Source: Periweissella ghanensis (GTDB taxonomy: Bacteria > Bacillota > Bacilli > Lactobacillales > Lactobacillaceae). From it: a stretch of 64,000 nt of DNA. How positions within the stretch are numbered: position 1 is the stretch's first letter; the number at the start of each line of letters is the position of its first letter. The translations under genes were made by a program, and so were the position numbers. This document shows positions 44,853 to 55,888 of this stretch, piece by piece. The DNA is taken from positions 62,001-126,000 of the forward strand of contig NZ_CAKKNT010000001.1 in the NCBI RefSeq assembly GCF_918814755.1. The letters run 5' to 3'. Under the pieces are notes generated by a model, which saw only the letters and a program-made list of their open reading frames with translations, had not been told where the DNA came from and did not search any database.

Positions 44853-46046
44853 TTACTTTTCGTTCTTATAAATGTACGAACGGCTCATTGGTAAGTTGGT
44901 ACCTGAAGGGCCTTTAGTCATTAAGAATTGGATTACATCGATGTTACCACTTTCAAATGAAGCGGCACACCCTTGTAAGTATAAATCCCACATACGGGCA
45001 AATGGTTCCCCATATGCTGCCACCGTTTCATCAAAGACGGGCATGTAGTTTTTGTACCATTCTTCAAGAGTCCGTTGATAGTGGCGACGTAATGGTTCTA
45101 AATCGTCCAATTGCAATTGGGCATTCATGATATGTTGCATATTTTCTGCTACGTTTGGAATGTAGCCACCTGGGAAGATGTATTTTGCGATAAATGGATC
45201 GACACCGGCACCTTCGTGTTGACCGGTAATACCATGGATTAATGCGCGACCACGGGGCTTCAAGTATTCATTGACCTTCTTAAAGTAGAGGCCAAGATTT
45301 TCTTTACCAACGTGTTCAAACATCCCGACTGACGTTACAAAATCAAAGGTCATATCACCTAGTTCACGATAATCAACTAACTTAACTGTAACTAATTCTT
45401 CCAAATGAAGTTCTTTAATGCGGTTAACCACAAATGCATATTGTTCTTCAGACAAAGTTACCCCAGTTGATTTCAAACCGTATTCTTGAGCGGCGGTAAT
45501 AATTAGCGTTCCCCAACCACAACCAATATCCAATAATGATTGACCTGGTTTTGAATCAAGCTTATCAAGAATATGGTGAACTTTGGCCATTTGTGCTTCT
45601 TCAAGCGTCATGTCTTCACGAATCCAGTAGGCACATGAATAAGTCATTGTGCTATCAAGCCACTTTTCATAGAAGTCATTCCCAATATCGTAGTGTGAAT
45701 GGATATCAGCTTTTGATTCTTTTTCGCCGTGTGAGTGGACAAACTTACTCAAAAGGCCCTTAAAGCCATCTTGATTAGTTAAGAAACTGTCATGCTTACG
45801 ATAAGCAGAGGTAATTAATTCTTGAATACTACCTTCGATTTCGATGTCTTTATTCATGTACGCTTCGGCAAGGACGAGTGTCGGAGTTTTGGTTAGATCC
45901 TTCATATTAAGTTTTGTATTCAATTTAATATGAATAGCAGGTAACCCTTCACCATAATTTTCTGATGTGCCGTCCCAATATGTCACCATAACCGGGACAT
46001 CAAAAGCACTTGCTAAGAGTTTCTTTAAAACTTGTTTTTCCAGCAT
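44853..46046 (-). CDS. cfa: Cyclopropane-fatty-acyl-phospholipid synthase
   Basis: 397 residues. SAM site [48 protein letters not shown] upstream of it and the catalytic Cys/Tyr/His region ([16 protein letters not shown]) are those of Cfa enzymes. Adds a methylene to unsaturated phospholipid acyl chains, helping acid tolerance. AAGGAG SD. Monocistronic. Confidence 0.95.
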   Translation of the reverse strand: MLEKQVLKKLLASAFDVPVMVTYWDGTSENYGEGLPAIHIKLNTKLNMKDLTKTPTLVLAEAYMNKDIEIEGSIQELITSAYRKHDSFLTNQDGFKGLLSKFVHSHGEKESKADIHSHYDIGNDFYEKWLDSTMTYSCAYWIREDMTLEEAQMAKVHHILDKLDSKPGQSLLDIGCGWGTLIITAAQEYGLKSTGVTLSEEQYAFVVNRIKELHLEELVTVKLVDYRELGDMTFDFVTSVGMFEHVGKENLGLYFKKVNEYLKPRGRALIHGITGQHEGAGVDPFIAKYIFPGGYIPNVAENMQHIMNAQLQLDDLEPLRRHYQRTLEEWYKNYMPVFDETVAAYGEPFARMWDLYLQGCAASFESGNIDVIQFLMTKGPSGTNLPMSRSYIYKNEK

Positions 46047-46331
46047 CTGTCGCTTCTCCTTACTTTAACCAAACTTTATCACACGTTCATCAAGTTAACT
46101 TTGTAGTTTTTTACAACTATAATTTATAGATGATTAAACGTATAGTGAATGTTTATACCAAGTAATATACTCCTTTAAAACCCTGGTTGGCAAATTTTTT
46201 TAGCAATCCTTAATCTTCTTTATAACATTTAATAATTATTAGCGCTCGTGTTGTAAAGTCAGTTATAGCAAAGGTTTTAGTTAAAAATTATTGTTAAAAT
46301 AATCACATAATCAAACTTTTGAGTACTTACA
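46047..46331. other. Gene-free divergent region between cfa and ldhD
   Basis: AT-rich, with scattered -10-like words for cfa. I find no ORF with a good SD and no strong hairpin here. Confidence 0.6.
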
Positions 46332-46393
46332 TTGATAAAAACTTCACAAAATACAGAAAAAATAGTGGAAAACATGTAATTATCATGTATAAT
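46332..46393 (+). promoter_or_regulatory. ldhD promoter with Rex-like operator
   Basis: TTGATAAAAACTTCACAA (46332-46349) matches the Rex consensus TTGTGAA-N4-TTCACAA at 12 of 14 fixed positions. It precedes a -10 TATAAT (46388-46393) overlapped by ACATG-N7-CATGT (46372-46388). Confidence 0.55.
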
Positions 46394-46422
46394 AACTTGT
46401 GTAATAACAAACAAATACCTGA

Positions 46423-47436
<1,014 letters not shown>

Positions 47437-47509
47437 TTCCACCCACCCTTGTATTAGTTCAGCAATTTTTAGATAACGGCATTAATTTCATTTAGAGGAA
47501 AAAGAGAAT

Positions 47510-48742
47510 ATGATTAAAGCACAAGGCAAAAAATGGTTTAGTAAAGAATCACAAGATGTTCGTAACCAAGAATATGCTCGTAAGGCACAAGAGATTGCAC
47601 CACAAGTTTTTGATGGCACCACTGAATTACACATTAAAGATTTCTTCTTTAAAGTCCTTTCTGGTTCTGCCCAAGGGATTCTAATCGGGGTTCTTCCAAG
47701 CGCTGTCATGAAATATATTTTGAAATACTCAGGTTTAATGACAACCAGTTTTGGTCAAGACCTTAGTGCAATTCTAAACTTGTTTACCATCTTAATTCCA
47801 TTCTTAATCGGGATGGCTGTGGCAATGCAATTTAAAATGAAATCCCTTGATGCCGGGGTCGTGGCCATTGCAACGGCGGCTGCGTCTGGTTCAATCAAAT
47901 GGACAACGGCTGGCGCCCATGCCATCAACCCAATCACTAACACTCCTTGGATTCCAAAGTCAGTGATTTATGTGGCTGGTGGTGCCGGTGATGTTATCAA
48001 TGCAATGATTGTCGCTGGGCTTGCTGTTTTTGTAACTTGGTTAGTTGCTAAATACCTTAAAGGTTTTGGTTCAGTAGCCATCATTTTAAGTCCTATTTTA
48101 GTCGGTAGCTTAGTTGGCCTCGTAGGCCTTGAAATTGCTCCTTATGTTGCTCAAGTAACCGCTGCAATTGGAAATGCTGTTGAAACATTTACCAAATTGG
48201 CACCAGTCCCAATGGCCATGCTAATTGCAATGGCTTACTCAGTTATCATTATCACACCTGTTTCAACGGTGGGAGTTTCGCTTGCAATTGGCCTTGCCGG
48301 TCTTGGTTCTGGAGCTGCTGCTATGGGGGTGGTTGCCACAACGATTGTACTTATCATCAATTCATTAAAGGTTAACAAACCTGGTGTAACAGTAGCAATT
48401 TTCTTAGGGGCGATGAAAGGGATGATGCCATCAATCTTTAAAAAGCCCGTTACTATGTTAGCATTTATGTTAAGTGCTGCGATTGCCAGCTTGCCGGTAG
48501 CGATTTTTGGCATTGAAGGTACCCCAACGACGGCCGGTTTCGGTTGGATTGGGATGGTTTCGCCAATCCAATCCATCGTAATGGATCCAGCTGATAAGAT
48601 CTTCATGAGTCATACCATTAGTCCTATTATTGGTTTACTTGCTTGGTTTGTGATTCCTGCCATTGCTGCTTTTATTGCTAATTTTCTTTTCACGAAAGTA
48701 TTTAAATTATATACCGCAAAAGATTTCCAACAAGATCTATAA
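47510..48742 (+). CDS. EIIC-like membrane protein (PTS_EIIC_2 family)
   Basis: 410 residues with about 9-10 hydrophobic segments. GTPTTAGFGWIGMVSPIQS (about 341-359) and PVSTVGVSLAIGLAGLGSGAAAMG are typical of the PTS_EIIC_2 proteins, which lack fused EIIA/EIIB domains. Transport partner and substrate are unknown; it may not be phosphorylation-linked. GAGGAAAAAGAG SD. Follows ldhD. Confidence 0.82.
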   Translation: MIKAQGKKWFSKESQDVRNQEYARKAQEIAPQVFDGTTELHIKDFFFKVLSGSAQGILIGVLPSAVMKYILKYSGLMTTSFGQDLSAILNLFTILIPFLIGMAVAMQFKMKSLDAGVVAIATAAASGSIKWTTAGAHAINPITNTPWIPKSVIYVAGGAGDVINAMIVAGLAVFVTWLVAKYLKGFGSVAIILSPILVGSLVGLVGLEIAPYVAQVTAAIGNAVETFTKLAPVPMAMLIAMAYSVIIITPVSTVGVSLAIGLAGLGSGAAAMGVVATTIVLIINSLKVNKPGVTVAIFLGAMKGMMPSIFKKPVTMLAFMLSAAIASLPVAIFGIEGTPTTAGFGWIGMVSPIQSIVMDPADKIFMSHTISPIIGLLAWFVIPAIAAFIANFLFTKVFKLYTAKDFQQDL

Positions 48743-48752
48743 TTTCGATAGT

Positions 48753-48786
48753 AAAAAAGCGCTGAGCAGGAGCTCAGCGCTTTTTT
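48753..48786 (+). terminator. Terminator after the EIIC-like gene
   Basis: AAAAAAGCGCTGAGC and GCTCAGCGCTTTTTT form a perfect stem with a 4-nt loop. Confidence 0.92.
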
Positions 48787-48843
48787 GCTGGATTATCAAG
48801 GTATTTATCCACTTTAGCCACAAGCTGGCTTAAAACACCCTTA

Positions 48844-49752
48844 TCAAATAAAATTACCACTTGGTAAAAATACTTCATACATATCGCGCACGATATTCAT
48901 TTCCAACGGTAATTGCGGTCTAATATTGCCATCTAACATCACCTTAACCATATCAACATCACTCTTCGTCGTCACGTTTAACTGGGTTTGCGCCTGGGCA
49001 TGACTAATACCATTGGCTAACGAATGGGTCATCATCATCCGTGACACCGCCCACATTTGCACTAACGGTTGGCTATTTAAATACCGCACCGTAAAATTAC
49101 TTTCACGCTGCTCATGATACTTTGCCCCTTTGGAAATTACATACGGATTAACTTTAAAAATCCGTGTCGTGATTGGTTGCGCAGCTTCATTCCCAAACTG
49201 ATAGTTTAAACTAAATTTAGGTGAGTGTTTTAAATAATTAAGCCACCAACGTAATTGTTTCCAACCGCGAAATGGTATTTCTTGTTCTAATTCATGACAG
49301 GTTGCTGTCGGATCAGTCCCAATCGTCAACGTCGTATGGCAAACATACTGATGATTAATCACACTCGCATTCACTCTTTTAAGTCGGCCGCTAATAATGA
49401 TTTGACAGGCTTTTTCCACATCCTTTGCAATTTGCCACCGTTTAGCAAATAAATTCTCACGACCACTTGGAACGAGCCCTAATGGTACAAAACAGCCACT
49501 CTCAAACATCGCGGTCATCGCGGTATTGAGCGTGCCATCACCGCCAACCACGACTAAGCCATCAAATTGCTCTAAGCGCTGCGCTAATAATGTTCGTGCC
49601 GCTAATGCACTATCGGCAGTTAATAATTGACACGTATAACCTACCGCCATTAAACGTGCTTTAACGGTTGCAGCTTGGTTGGCTGCAATTTGACTGCCGG
49701 CGGTATCATTATAAAAAATACCAAAATTCGGCGCAGTCGTTGTCCCCCTCAT
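48844..49752 (-). CDS. Diacylglycerol kinase catalytic-domain (DagK/YegS-like) protein
   Basis: 302 residues. The nucleotide loop VVVGGDGTLNTAMTAM (about 65-80) is canonical, followed by PSGRENLFAKR in place of the usual GTxNDFAR. Expected to phosphorylate a lipid at the membrane, but the altered loop means the substrate is unclear. AGGGGG SD. Convergent with the EIIC gene. Confidence 0.85.
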   Translation of the reverse strand: MRGTTTAPNFGIFYNDTAGSQIAANQAATVKARLMAVGYTCQLLTADSALAARTLLAQRLEQFDGLVVVGGDGTLNTAMTAMFESGCFVPLGLVPSGRENLFAKRWQIAKDVEKACQIIISGRLKRVNASVINHQYVCHTTLTIGTDPTATCHELEQEIPFRGWKQLRWWLNYLKHSPKFSLNYQFGNEAAQPITTRIFKVNPYVISKGAKYHEQRESNFTVRYLNSQPLVQMWAVSRMMMTHSLANGISHAQAQTQLNVTTKSDVDMVKVMLDGNIRPQLPLEMNIVRDMYEVFLPSGNFI

Positions 49753-49886
49753 AGTGTCCCCCTTGTTTATTTTTATATTCTTATTTAGTGACGATTTTTA
49801 TTTATAATTTACACCTTCATCTCCTTAAAGATACCGAGAGTAATGGCCTTTTGCAAGTAATGCAGTCGCTTTTAATCCAATGGTAA

Positions 49887-49916
49887 TCTTTGTTATTACT
49901 TCGATAACAAAGATTT
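49887..49916. other. Strong hairpin upstream of the lipid kinase gene
   Basis: AATCTTTGTTAT and ATAACAAAGATT pair perfectly around a 6-7 nt loop. There is no T run, so it may be an operator or leader structure. TTGCAAAAGGCC (minus, about 49842-49853) lies next to it with a possible -10 TATCTT 17 bp on. Confidence 0.45.
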
Positions 49917-49943
49917 AACATGATTGCAATCCGCAAAGTGCGG

Positions 49944-49983
49944 TAAAAAAATAGCCGACAAGCTAGTGTAGCTCATCGACTTT
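49944..49983 (-). terminator. Terminator after the DHA2 exporter
   Basis: Minus strand: GTCGATGAGCT and AGCTTGTCGGC form the stem; TATTTTTTT follows. Confidence 0.8.
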
Positions 49984-50006
49984 AAATTTAAATATAAATT
50001 TGAGTT

Positions 50007-51551
50007 TTATTTACGTTCATTACGTTTTAATAAAGTCAATGCCCCTAACGCTCCTAACAAAACAATAATTGTTCCCGTCATTAGCGTAGTTGCTAAGCCA
50101 CGATTATATGATTCCACCACGGCCACTTGGAACTGTTTAGCCCCCGAAATTTGGGCAATTCGTTGACTAAAAGCAATCGCATGGCCCCCAAATGGACCGG
50201 CTTCAACCAATGCTGATTGTAGATGGCTAAGGACTTCTTTGGGCACATCGGTATTTGGTAACTTACCGGCTAATTGATTTTCATATGCATTCGCTTGTAC
50301 CAACCCTAAAATTACAATCCCAAATGAAACCCCAAATTGCCGAAAGACGTTCAATAAGCCTGAGGCCATCCCCATTTCTGGCAATGGAACCCCATCAAGA
50401 CCAACCGTATTTAACAATGGGTTAACAATCGCATTCCCAATCCCCATCAAAATCATCATTGGCAAGATTTGTGGGTAACCAGTCGTTAATGACAAGCCGT
50501 TAATTAAAAGGACAAATCCGATTCCCACTAAGACTAACCCACCGGCAACTAAACCTTTACGCGAGTATTTTTGACCTAAAATCCCAGTAATTGGCCCCAA
50601 AACTAATGACCATACGGAAATTGCCAGTTGCCGAATTCCTGTATCAAAGGCCGACCAACCAATGTAATTTTGCATCAAGATGGTAATAAAGGTATTCATT
50701 GAATAGACCCCCGCCCCTAATGCAAAGGCCACAATCACCGCCCCAACAAAGTTCCGTTGTTTGAACATCCGTAAGTTCATCATTGGGTGTTGGAGCTTCA
50801 TTTCAACCGTAATAAAAATAGCTAATAAAATAATGGCAGCTAATAACCAGCCACCAATGTGGGGATTGGTCCAAGCCATGTGGACATTATCTTCTTTTTG
50901 AATCAAACCAAAAATAGCACAAAATAATGTTGCTGCTGATAAGAGCATTCCAAGAAGATCCACGCGTTGGTCCTTACCGTAACTTGGCGTTTCCTTGACA
51001 AACAAGAACGTCATAATGACCGCGATAATGCCAACTGGCACATTAATGTAAAAAATTGATTGCCAACCGAATTTTTCAACCAATAAACCACCAACAAGGG
51101 GGCCTGAAGCTGATGATAAGCCAATTACTGACCCCACAATTCCAAGGGCAATCCCACGCTTAGCACCATCAAAGTTAGACGCAACTAACGCCATTGACAA
51201 TGACATCATCCCGGCACCCCCAATTGCTTGGACCGCACGACTAATATCAAGGGCTAATAAAGTTGGGGCTAAGCCATTAGCGGCGGAAGCAATAATAAAT
51301 AAAATAATACTAGCTAAGAAAATCTTCTTGCGGCCATACATATCACCGAGTTTTGATAAAATCAAGATCATCACGGCAAAGACAATTGTGTATGAGCTTA
51401 GCACCCATTGTAAGTTATTAAACGGCTCATTAAATGACTTTTGCATCGTGGGCAAGGCCACATTAACGACCGTCACATCCAAAAGTCCCATAAAGACCCC
51501 AATTGATAAAGCCGCGAGGGCTAACCATTTCTGGTATGGTTTTTCTTCCAT
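50007..51551 (-). CDS. DHA2-family (EmrB/QacA) MFS multidrug exporter
   Basis: 514 residues, 14 TM. Motif LDVTVVNVALPTMQ in TM1, LGDMYGRKKIFL (motif A), and SGPLVGGLLVEKFGWQSIFYINVPVG (motif C region) are those of drug/H+ antiporters. It starts 2 bp after the PadR stop; both form one transcript from a strong promoter. The PadR link suggests induction by a toxic compound such as a phenolic or drug. Confidence 0.93.
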   Translation of the reverse strand: MEEKPYQKWLALAALSIGVFMGLLDVTVVNVALPTMQKSFNEPFNNLQWVLSSYTIVFAVMILILSKLGDMYGRKKIFLASIILFIIASAANGLAPTLLALDISRAVQAIGGAGMMSLSMALVASNFDGAKRGIALGIVGSVIGLSSASGPLVGGLLVEKFGWQSIFYINVPVGIIAVIMTFLFVKETPSYGKDQRVDLLGMLLSAATLFCAIFGLIQKEDNVHMAWTNPHIGGWLLAAIILLAIFITVEMKLQHPMMNLRMFKQRNFVGAVIVAFALGAGVYSMNTFITILMQNYIGWSAFDTGIRQLAISVWSLVLGPITGILGQKYSRKGLVAGGLVLVGIGFVLLINGLSLTTGYPQILPMMILMGIGNAIVNPLLNTVGLDGVPLPEMGMASGLLNVFRQFGVSFGIVILGLVQANAYENQLAGKLPNTDVPKEVLSHLQSALVEAGPFGGHAIAFSQRIAQISGAKQFQVAVVESYNRGLATTLMTGTIIVLLGALGALTLLKRNERK

Positions 51552-51553
51552 TG

Positions 51554-52096
51554 TTATTCTCCTTTAAGCGTGGTTAATTGTTGTTCTACCCAAGCTAATT
51601 TAGTTTGGGCAAGCGTCAAGTCAAGTTCCGTACCTGCTAACACATAGTGGTACTTCTCTCGTTGGCCGTCATCACGCTGAATATGTTCATCCATATGTAG
51701 TGCTAATGCCTGATAGGCGTTAATGTCAGTGGTTAAATAAGTTTGATATTCCAACAGAATTTGTTTACGCACCGGCACACTAACCGAACCTAAGAAACGA
51801 CATTTAAAATGCAATAACTCTTCGCGTTTGGAATCGTACGCGACCGGTTGCTCCATTAATTTACGAAAGTGTTGGGCCCCCTGCTCGGTTAAATGTGCAA
51901 AGCGGGCCGAGCGTGGGTCTTGGGGATTTTCATACAATGTAATCCAACCACACTTGGCAAATTCATCTAAGCGTGGATATAAGACCCCACTAGAAACTTT
52001 GCGGCGCGTGGTAAAAATATTTTCTAAAATATTGCGTAAGGCATACCCCGACTTATCCCCACTCGTCAAAACACCTAAAATAATTAATTCGTACAT
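51554..52096 (-). CDS. PadR-family transcriptional regulator
   Basis: 180 residues. N-terminal winged helix (YELIILGVLTSGDKSGYALRNILENIFTTRRKVSSGVLYPRLDEFAKCGWI, about 1-54) and a C-terminal Vir-like helical domain. GGAGGGGG SD. First gene of a two-gene operon with the exporter. An inverted repeat just downstream of the -10 would let it repress itself and the exporter. Confidence 0.92.
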   Translation of the reverse strand: MYELIILGVLTSGDKSGYALRNILENIFTTRRKVSSGVLYPRLDEFAKCGWITLYENPQDPRSARFAHLTEQGAQHFRKLMEQPVAYDSKREELLHFKCRFLGSVSVPVRKQILLEYQTYLTTDINAYQALALHMDEHIQRDDGQREKYHYVLAGTELDLTLAQTKLAWVEQQLTTLKGE

Positions 52097-52109
52097 ACCC
52101 CCTCCTTAA

Positions 52110-52163
52110 TTTAATATATCTAAACGACATATTAAATTATAGTCCGCCGCCCCTAAATGTCAA
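52110..52163 (-). promoter_or_regulatory. padR promoter with palindromic operator
   Basis: Minus strand: TTGACA (52158-52163), 16 bp, TATAAT (52136-52141), a full consensus promoter. It runs directly into TTTAATAT-N11-ATATTAAA (52110-52136), a perfect 8-bp inverted repeat fit for PadR binding. Confidence 0.75.
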
Positions 52164-52204
52164 GCTTACTTAAAGTAACAAAACCGTAAAGGTCATTTTG
52201 ACCT

Positions 52205-52350
52205 CAAAAAAAGCATGTAACAAAAAGCGGGTGCTATCGAGAAATACACTAAATAAACCCCTTGAAGCAAGCACTTCAAGGGGTTTATTGGTGTATTTTG
52301 AATATATTAGTAGTCCGTTCCGTCAGCCACGCCTGCGATCACAGCTCGTT
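52205..52350. repeat. Intergenic palindromic repeat, family A copy 3
   Basis: Core CGAGAAATACACTAAA then a hairpin TAAACCCCTTGAAG / CTTCAAGGGGTTTA (52253-52288), then GTGTATTTTGAATATATT and the end ATCACAGCTC. Matches copy 1 on the minus strand. It lies between the DUF2798-like gene and padR, and the hairpin can terminate the former. Confidence 0.75.
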
Positions 52351-52354
52351 ATTT

Positions 52355-52834
52355 TTACATTTCTTCAAGCATTGGTGCAGCCACTTTAGATTGGAGCCAC
52401 TTCATAAAGCGGGTTACCAATGGGCGTACAATAAAAAAGAATACTGGAATTGCGACCACAAAGGCCCGAATCCAATTGCGTAAGTAATCAAACAAATAAT
52501 GTGATGGCACATAGTTTTTAAACACTAAGGTTGTTACAGCAATCACAATTAAGGTGTTGCATGAAATAACTAAAAATGGAAAACTAATGTGGCGTGGTTG
52601 TTGGCTCAACCATTGTGAGCGTTTATGTAAGTGCCCTACAATTGGTCCTGAGATAAACTTCTTTGTTAAAAATACCAATGTCAAGGCAATTGGGTAAATC
52701 ACTGCTTCGTGCTGAAAGTGGTGATTGCCAAATCCATAACGCCATACTAAATTGTAATTTGACATGCAAAATACCATCGTTGCCATTACCGCTAATCCGC
52801 TGGCTTCCGGATGGTGAATAATCTTTCGTATCAT
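52355..52834 (-). CDS. DUF2798-like four-TM membrane protein
   Basis: 159 residues from the ATG at 52834 (MIRKIIHHPEASG), which has GAGG upstream. Four hydrophobic segments; the second half (NWIRAFVVAIPVFFFIVRPLVTRFM) is typical of DUF2798 proteins. Function unknown. Confidence 0.75.
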   Translation of the reverse strand: MIRKIIHHPEASGLAVMATMVFCMSNYNLVWRYGFGNHHFQHEAVIYPIALTLVFLTKKFISGPIVGHLHKRSQWLSQQPRHISFPFLVISCNTLIVIAVTTLVFKNYVPSHYLFDYLRNWIRAFVVAIPVFFFIVRPLVTRFMKWLQSKVAAPMLEEM

Positions 52835-52958
52835 ACATACCTCTTCTCTAAAGTCTTTCGATAAATACAACTATAGCACAAATTAAAATAAAACTACAAA
52901 TTTTATTTTAAAAAATATTAAGTAATAATCAAGATAAATTACGTAAAGAATCCGTAAA

Positions 52959-55745
52959 TTAACTCTCAAAATGGCGACGACGATTCCAAATTAACATTCC
53001 CAAGAAAATTAACCATGCGCTAATAGAAAGTACTAGTCCCAGTTTTAAACCCGGCGTTTGATACTGTAACACTACTTTTTGGCTTTGACCGGCCGGCACT
53101 TTAAGGCCAACAAAGCCACCATTAATCCGGTTCACTGCCACGGGTTGACCATTAACTTTGGCATGCCAGCCAGTTGAATACGGAATATTTGATCCTAACC
53201 ACGTTGGCTTTGCACTAGTATATTGACCACTTAAACCACGGTAATTAAGTTTAATTGCTTGTAGTCCATGTTGTTTAACCGTCTGTAAGCGTTGCATAAC
53301 TTGTGCATTACTAGCTTGTGAATAGACTTGCACATTAAATGTGTATTTACCAGGTTGATCAAAATTAAATGTTAAACTATGGGGCACGCGTTGCGTAATC
53401 CCAAAGTTTAAGACCCCCGCCCTACGTAATTGATAAAATGCTCCCGACGCCGTTGATTCTTGACTAAAATTAACAATCCGATTACCACCACGAACATTCA
53501 AACTAAAACCATCTAAACGATTTAAAGTTAACCGTTGGGCCATCCGATGGGTCAATTGCACCCCTTGTTGGCGTAAATCATGGGCCGTGGCCGCTTGAAA
53601 CTTAATATCTGATAAATATACTAAAATTTCGCCACCCGGTAACGTTGGTTTAAGCTTTAAAACCATACTAGCCCCAGGATTGTTATTAATATACGTCACA
53701 TGATGGCCGCGTAACTGCACCTGATTCTGTTTTGCCCCTTTAAGCACTTGTTTCTTATCAATATACCGCGATAAGCGAACTCCCAGATGGTGGGCTTCAT
53801 GTAAGCTATTTAATTGTGGCTTCACGGTCGTAACCTTTGGGACAGCGACCATGCCAGACCCAAATAAACTTTCTTTTTCAACCGGATTAGCCGCCAAATA
53901 TTGATCCTCAGAATATGCGCCTAACGCTGTCCAGATAATTGGAAAAGCCAATGGATTGTGATAGAAGTTAACATGTTGGGCATCACTCGCTTGTTTTTGT
54001 AAATGTGGTAGCGCCGCTAATTTAGTCATTTTAGAACCCACTAATTGATTAGCACCAAAATATTCCGTTAGTAAGAAGCGATTATCTAAATTCCGCAAGG
54101 GATTAACGGTCCGGCCACTAGCAATCGCTAATTGATCACTGACATCAATCATTGCTGGTGAGACCGTTGATAAGTACAATCCGGTTGCGTGGGCCGGCGT
54201 CAAAAAGCTGTTAATAAAAGACTGCTGGCTAGGCGTTTGAATCCCATTAGTATATTCCGTTCGCGCCGTTAATGCCCTACTATACTGGGCATTAAAACTT
54301 GTTGGTGTATCGATTAACTCGTTGACTTGGTTAGCCGTTAATAAATTGAAATTATCACGATGGCCTAAGCGCGTATTAAATTGCCCTAAAACGGTTAATG
54401 TAATACTAGCTAACACGGCCCACCGTAACAAATATGTTGTGAACCATTTTGTCCCTGGTTTTACCCATAAATAGCTGACCATTACTGCTAACGTGATACT
54501 ATACATTAATAACTGCCAATTGTTAACTTGATTAATTTTGCTTAAGGCTAAATATCCGAGCCACGTTAAGGTGATCATCCCACTTAACTTGCGCTTCATT
54601 AGTAATGGCAACTGGTTGCGTTGCATTAATAAATGCACCCCGGAAAAAGCCGTCATTAAGTAATAACAAAACATCCAACGATTCGTCGGTGTATTACCAA
54701 TCGTTAATAATACTGCCGCGGCTGGAAAAAGCAGTAACCCAATAATTATCATTAAAAACGTAAACGCCATTTTATTTTCACGGCGATTAGCGATAATCCA
54801 GAAAAAACCTAGCGTATTAATGGCAGCTGCCGAACCTTGCAACCAAAATGAACTTGGCTCAACCACACCTTGAACCCCAAATGGTAACGTCAATAATTTT
54901 AAATAATATTCCCATGGGTACAAACTAAACAATTGAGCGATCCCTGAGCCACTGCGCGGTGAAGCAGTTAAATAAATCACGGTTGGCCATAATACGACAC
55001 TCGCCAAGGCAATCCCTAGGACTACATATAGCACTAATGGTGTCCAATCGCGCCACCACTGTGCTTGCCGATAATTATAGCTATATGTGACCAAGGCATA
55101 AATTGCCAACATTTCAGCGAGGATTAACCCCCAATAAAAGTTACTCGCCACCGCTAAGCCAACTAATAAAACTAAGCTCACATACCGCCGATTAGCAAAG
55201 AAACGTTCAACAGCGACAATTAGTAACGGTAAATAGATAAACGCATTGAGAAACAATGACTGATTAGTAACACCGTATATCCCAAACATACTTGCCAAAT
55301 AGGTCACAATTGTTAACCCGAGCCATTGTCGCGGAATCCCAAATTTAGTTGCACTATACCCAACCGCTAACCCAGCTAAAATATAGCGTAATAAGATAAT
55401 TACTTGATAACCAAGCAGCGTATGTTGGTGGTCAAAAAAGATCATCAAATACGCCAATGGATCACCTAAAATATAATAACTAAAGGCATTAAACCAATCG
55501 GTTCCGTTACTCAACGTCCAATCCCAAGTCCCAAAAGTAGTTGGATGCTGAATAAACGTCATTAAATACGCATGGAGTTGTCCAAAAACTTGAATATGCT
55601 GATTAACCGCGTCACTATTAGAAATTAAAGTTTTGCCTCGTAAAAACACTGCCCCAAATGTAGCGCATGCAAACCCGATAATAATTACTAAACTAAACCA
55701 AAACGTCCGCCAATGGTACCGGTTGTCATCATTAAATCTCAACAT
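52959..55745 (-). CDS. YfhO-family membrane protein
   Basis: 928 residues: 12-13 hydrophobic segments in the first about 460 residues, a long extracytoplasmic part (about 470-890) ending in a beta-sandwich and YSTGWHAKVNGQPVAVNRINGGFVGLKVPAGQS, and a final TM. YfhO-type proteins help glycosylate lipoteichoic acid in Bacillus; here the same is inferred. SD AGGGG is rather far (14 nt) from the ATG. The other large membrane protein at 10711 has a similar plan but is shorter. Confidence 0.85.
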   Translation of the reverse strand: MLRFNDDNRYHWRTFWFSLVIIIGFACATFGAVFLRGKTLISNSDAVNQHIQVFGQLHAYLMTFIQHPTTFGTWDWTLSNGTDWFNAFSYYILGDPLAYLMIFFDHQHTLLGYQVIILLRYILAGLAVGYSATKFGIPRQWLGLTIVTYLASMFGIYGVTNQSLFLNAFIYLPLLIVAVERFFANRRYVSLVLLVGLAVASNFYWGLILAEMLAIYALVTYSYNYRQAQWWRDWTPLVLYVVLGIALASVVLWPTVIYLTASPRSGSGIAQLFSLYPWEYYLKLLTLPFGVQGVVEPSSFWLQGSAAAINTLGFFWIIANRRENKMAFTFLMIIIGLLLFPAAAVLLTIGNTPTNRWMFCYYLMTAFSGVHLLMQRNQLPLLMKRKLSGMITLTWLGYLALSKINQVNNWQLLMYSITLAVMVSYLWVKPGTKWFTTYLLRWAVLASITLTVLGQFNTRLGHRDNFNLLTANQVNELIDTPTSFNAQYSRALTARTEYTNGIQTPSQQSFINSFLTPAHATGLYLSTVSPAMIDVSDQLAIASGRTVNPLRNLDNRFLLTEYFGANQLVGSKMTKLAALPHLQKQASDAQHVNFYHNPLAFPIIWTALGAYSEDQYLAANPVEKESLFGSGMVAVPKVTTVKPQLNSLHEAHHLGVRLSRYIDKKQVLKGAKQNQVQLRGHHVTYINNNPGASMVLKLKPTLPGGEILVYLSDIKFQAATAHDLRQQGVQLTHRMAQRLTLNRLDGFSLNVRGGNRIVNFSQESTASGAFYQLRRAGVLNFGITQRVPHSLTFNFDQPGKYTFNVQVYSQASNAQVMQRLQTVKQHGLQAIKLNYRGLSGQYTSAKPTWLGSNIPYSTGWHAKVNGQPVAVNRINGGFVGLKVPAGQSQKVVLQYQTPGLKLGLVLSISAWLIFLGMLIWNRRRHFES

Positions 55746-55842
55746 ACAATACCAATTCCCCTTTTTACTCTTAAATATGATATGTTCTCAAGTATAGCAT
55801 TTTAAAGCCGGTCCCTGAAATGCTATTTACATCCCTTAAACT

Positions 55843-55880
55843 AAAAAAAACAAAGAACACGAGTGTGTTCTTTGTTTTTA
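55843..55880. terminator. Bidirectional terminator after the DUF2089-like gene
   Basis: AAACAAAGAACAC and GTGTTCTTTGTTT form a perfect stem with A/T flanks. Confidence 0.9.
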
Positions 55881-55888
55881 CAATAATA

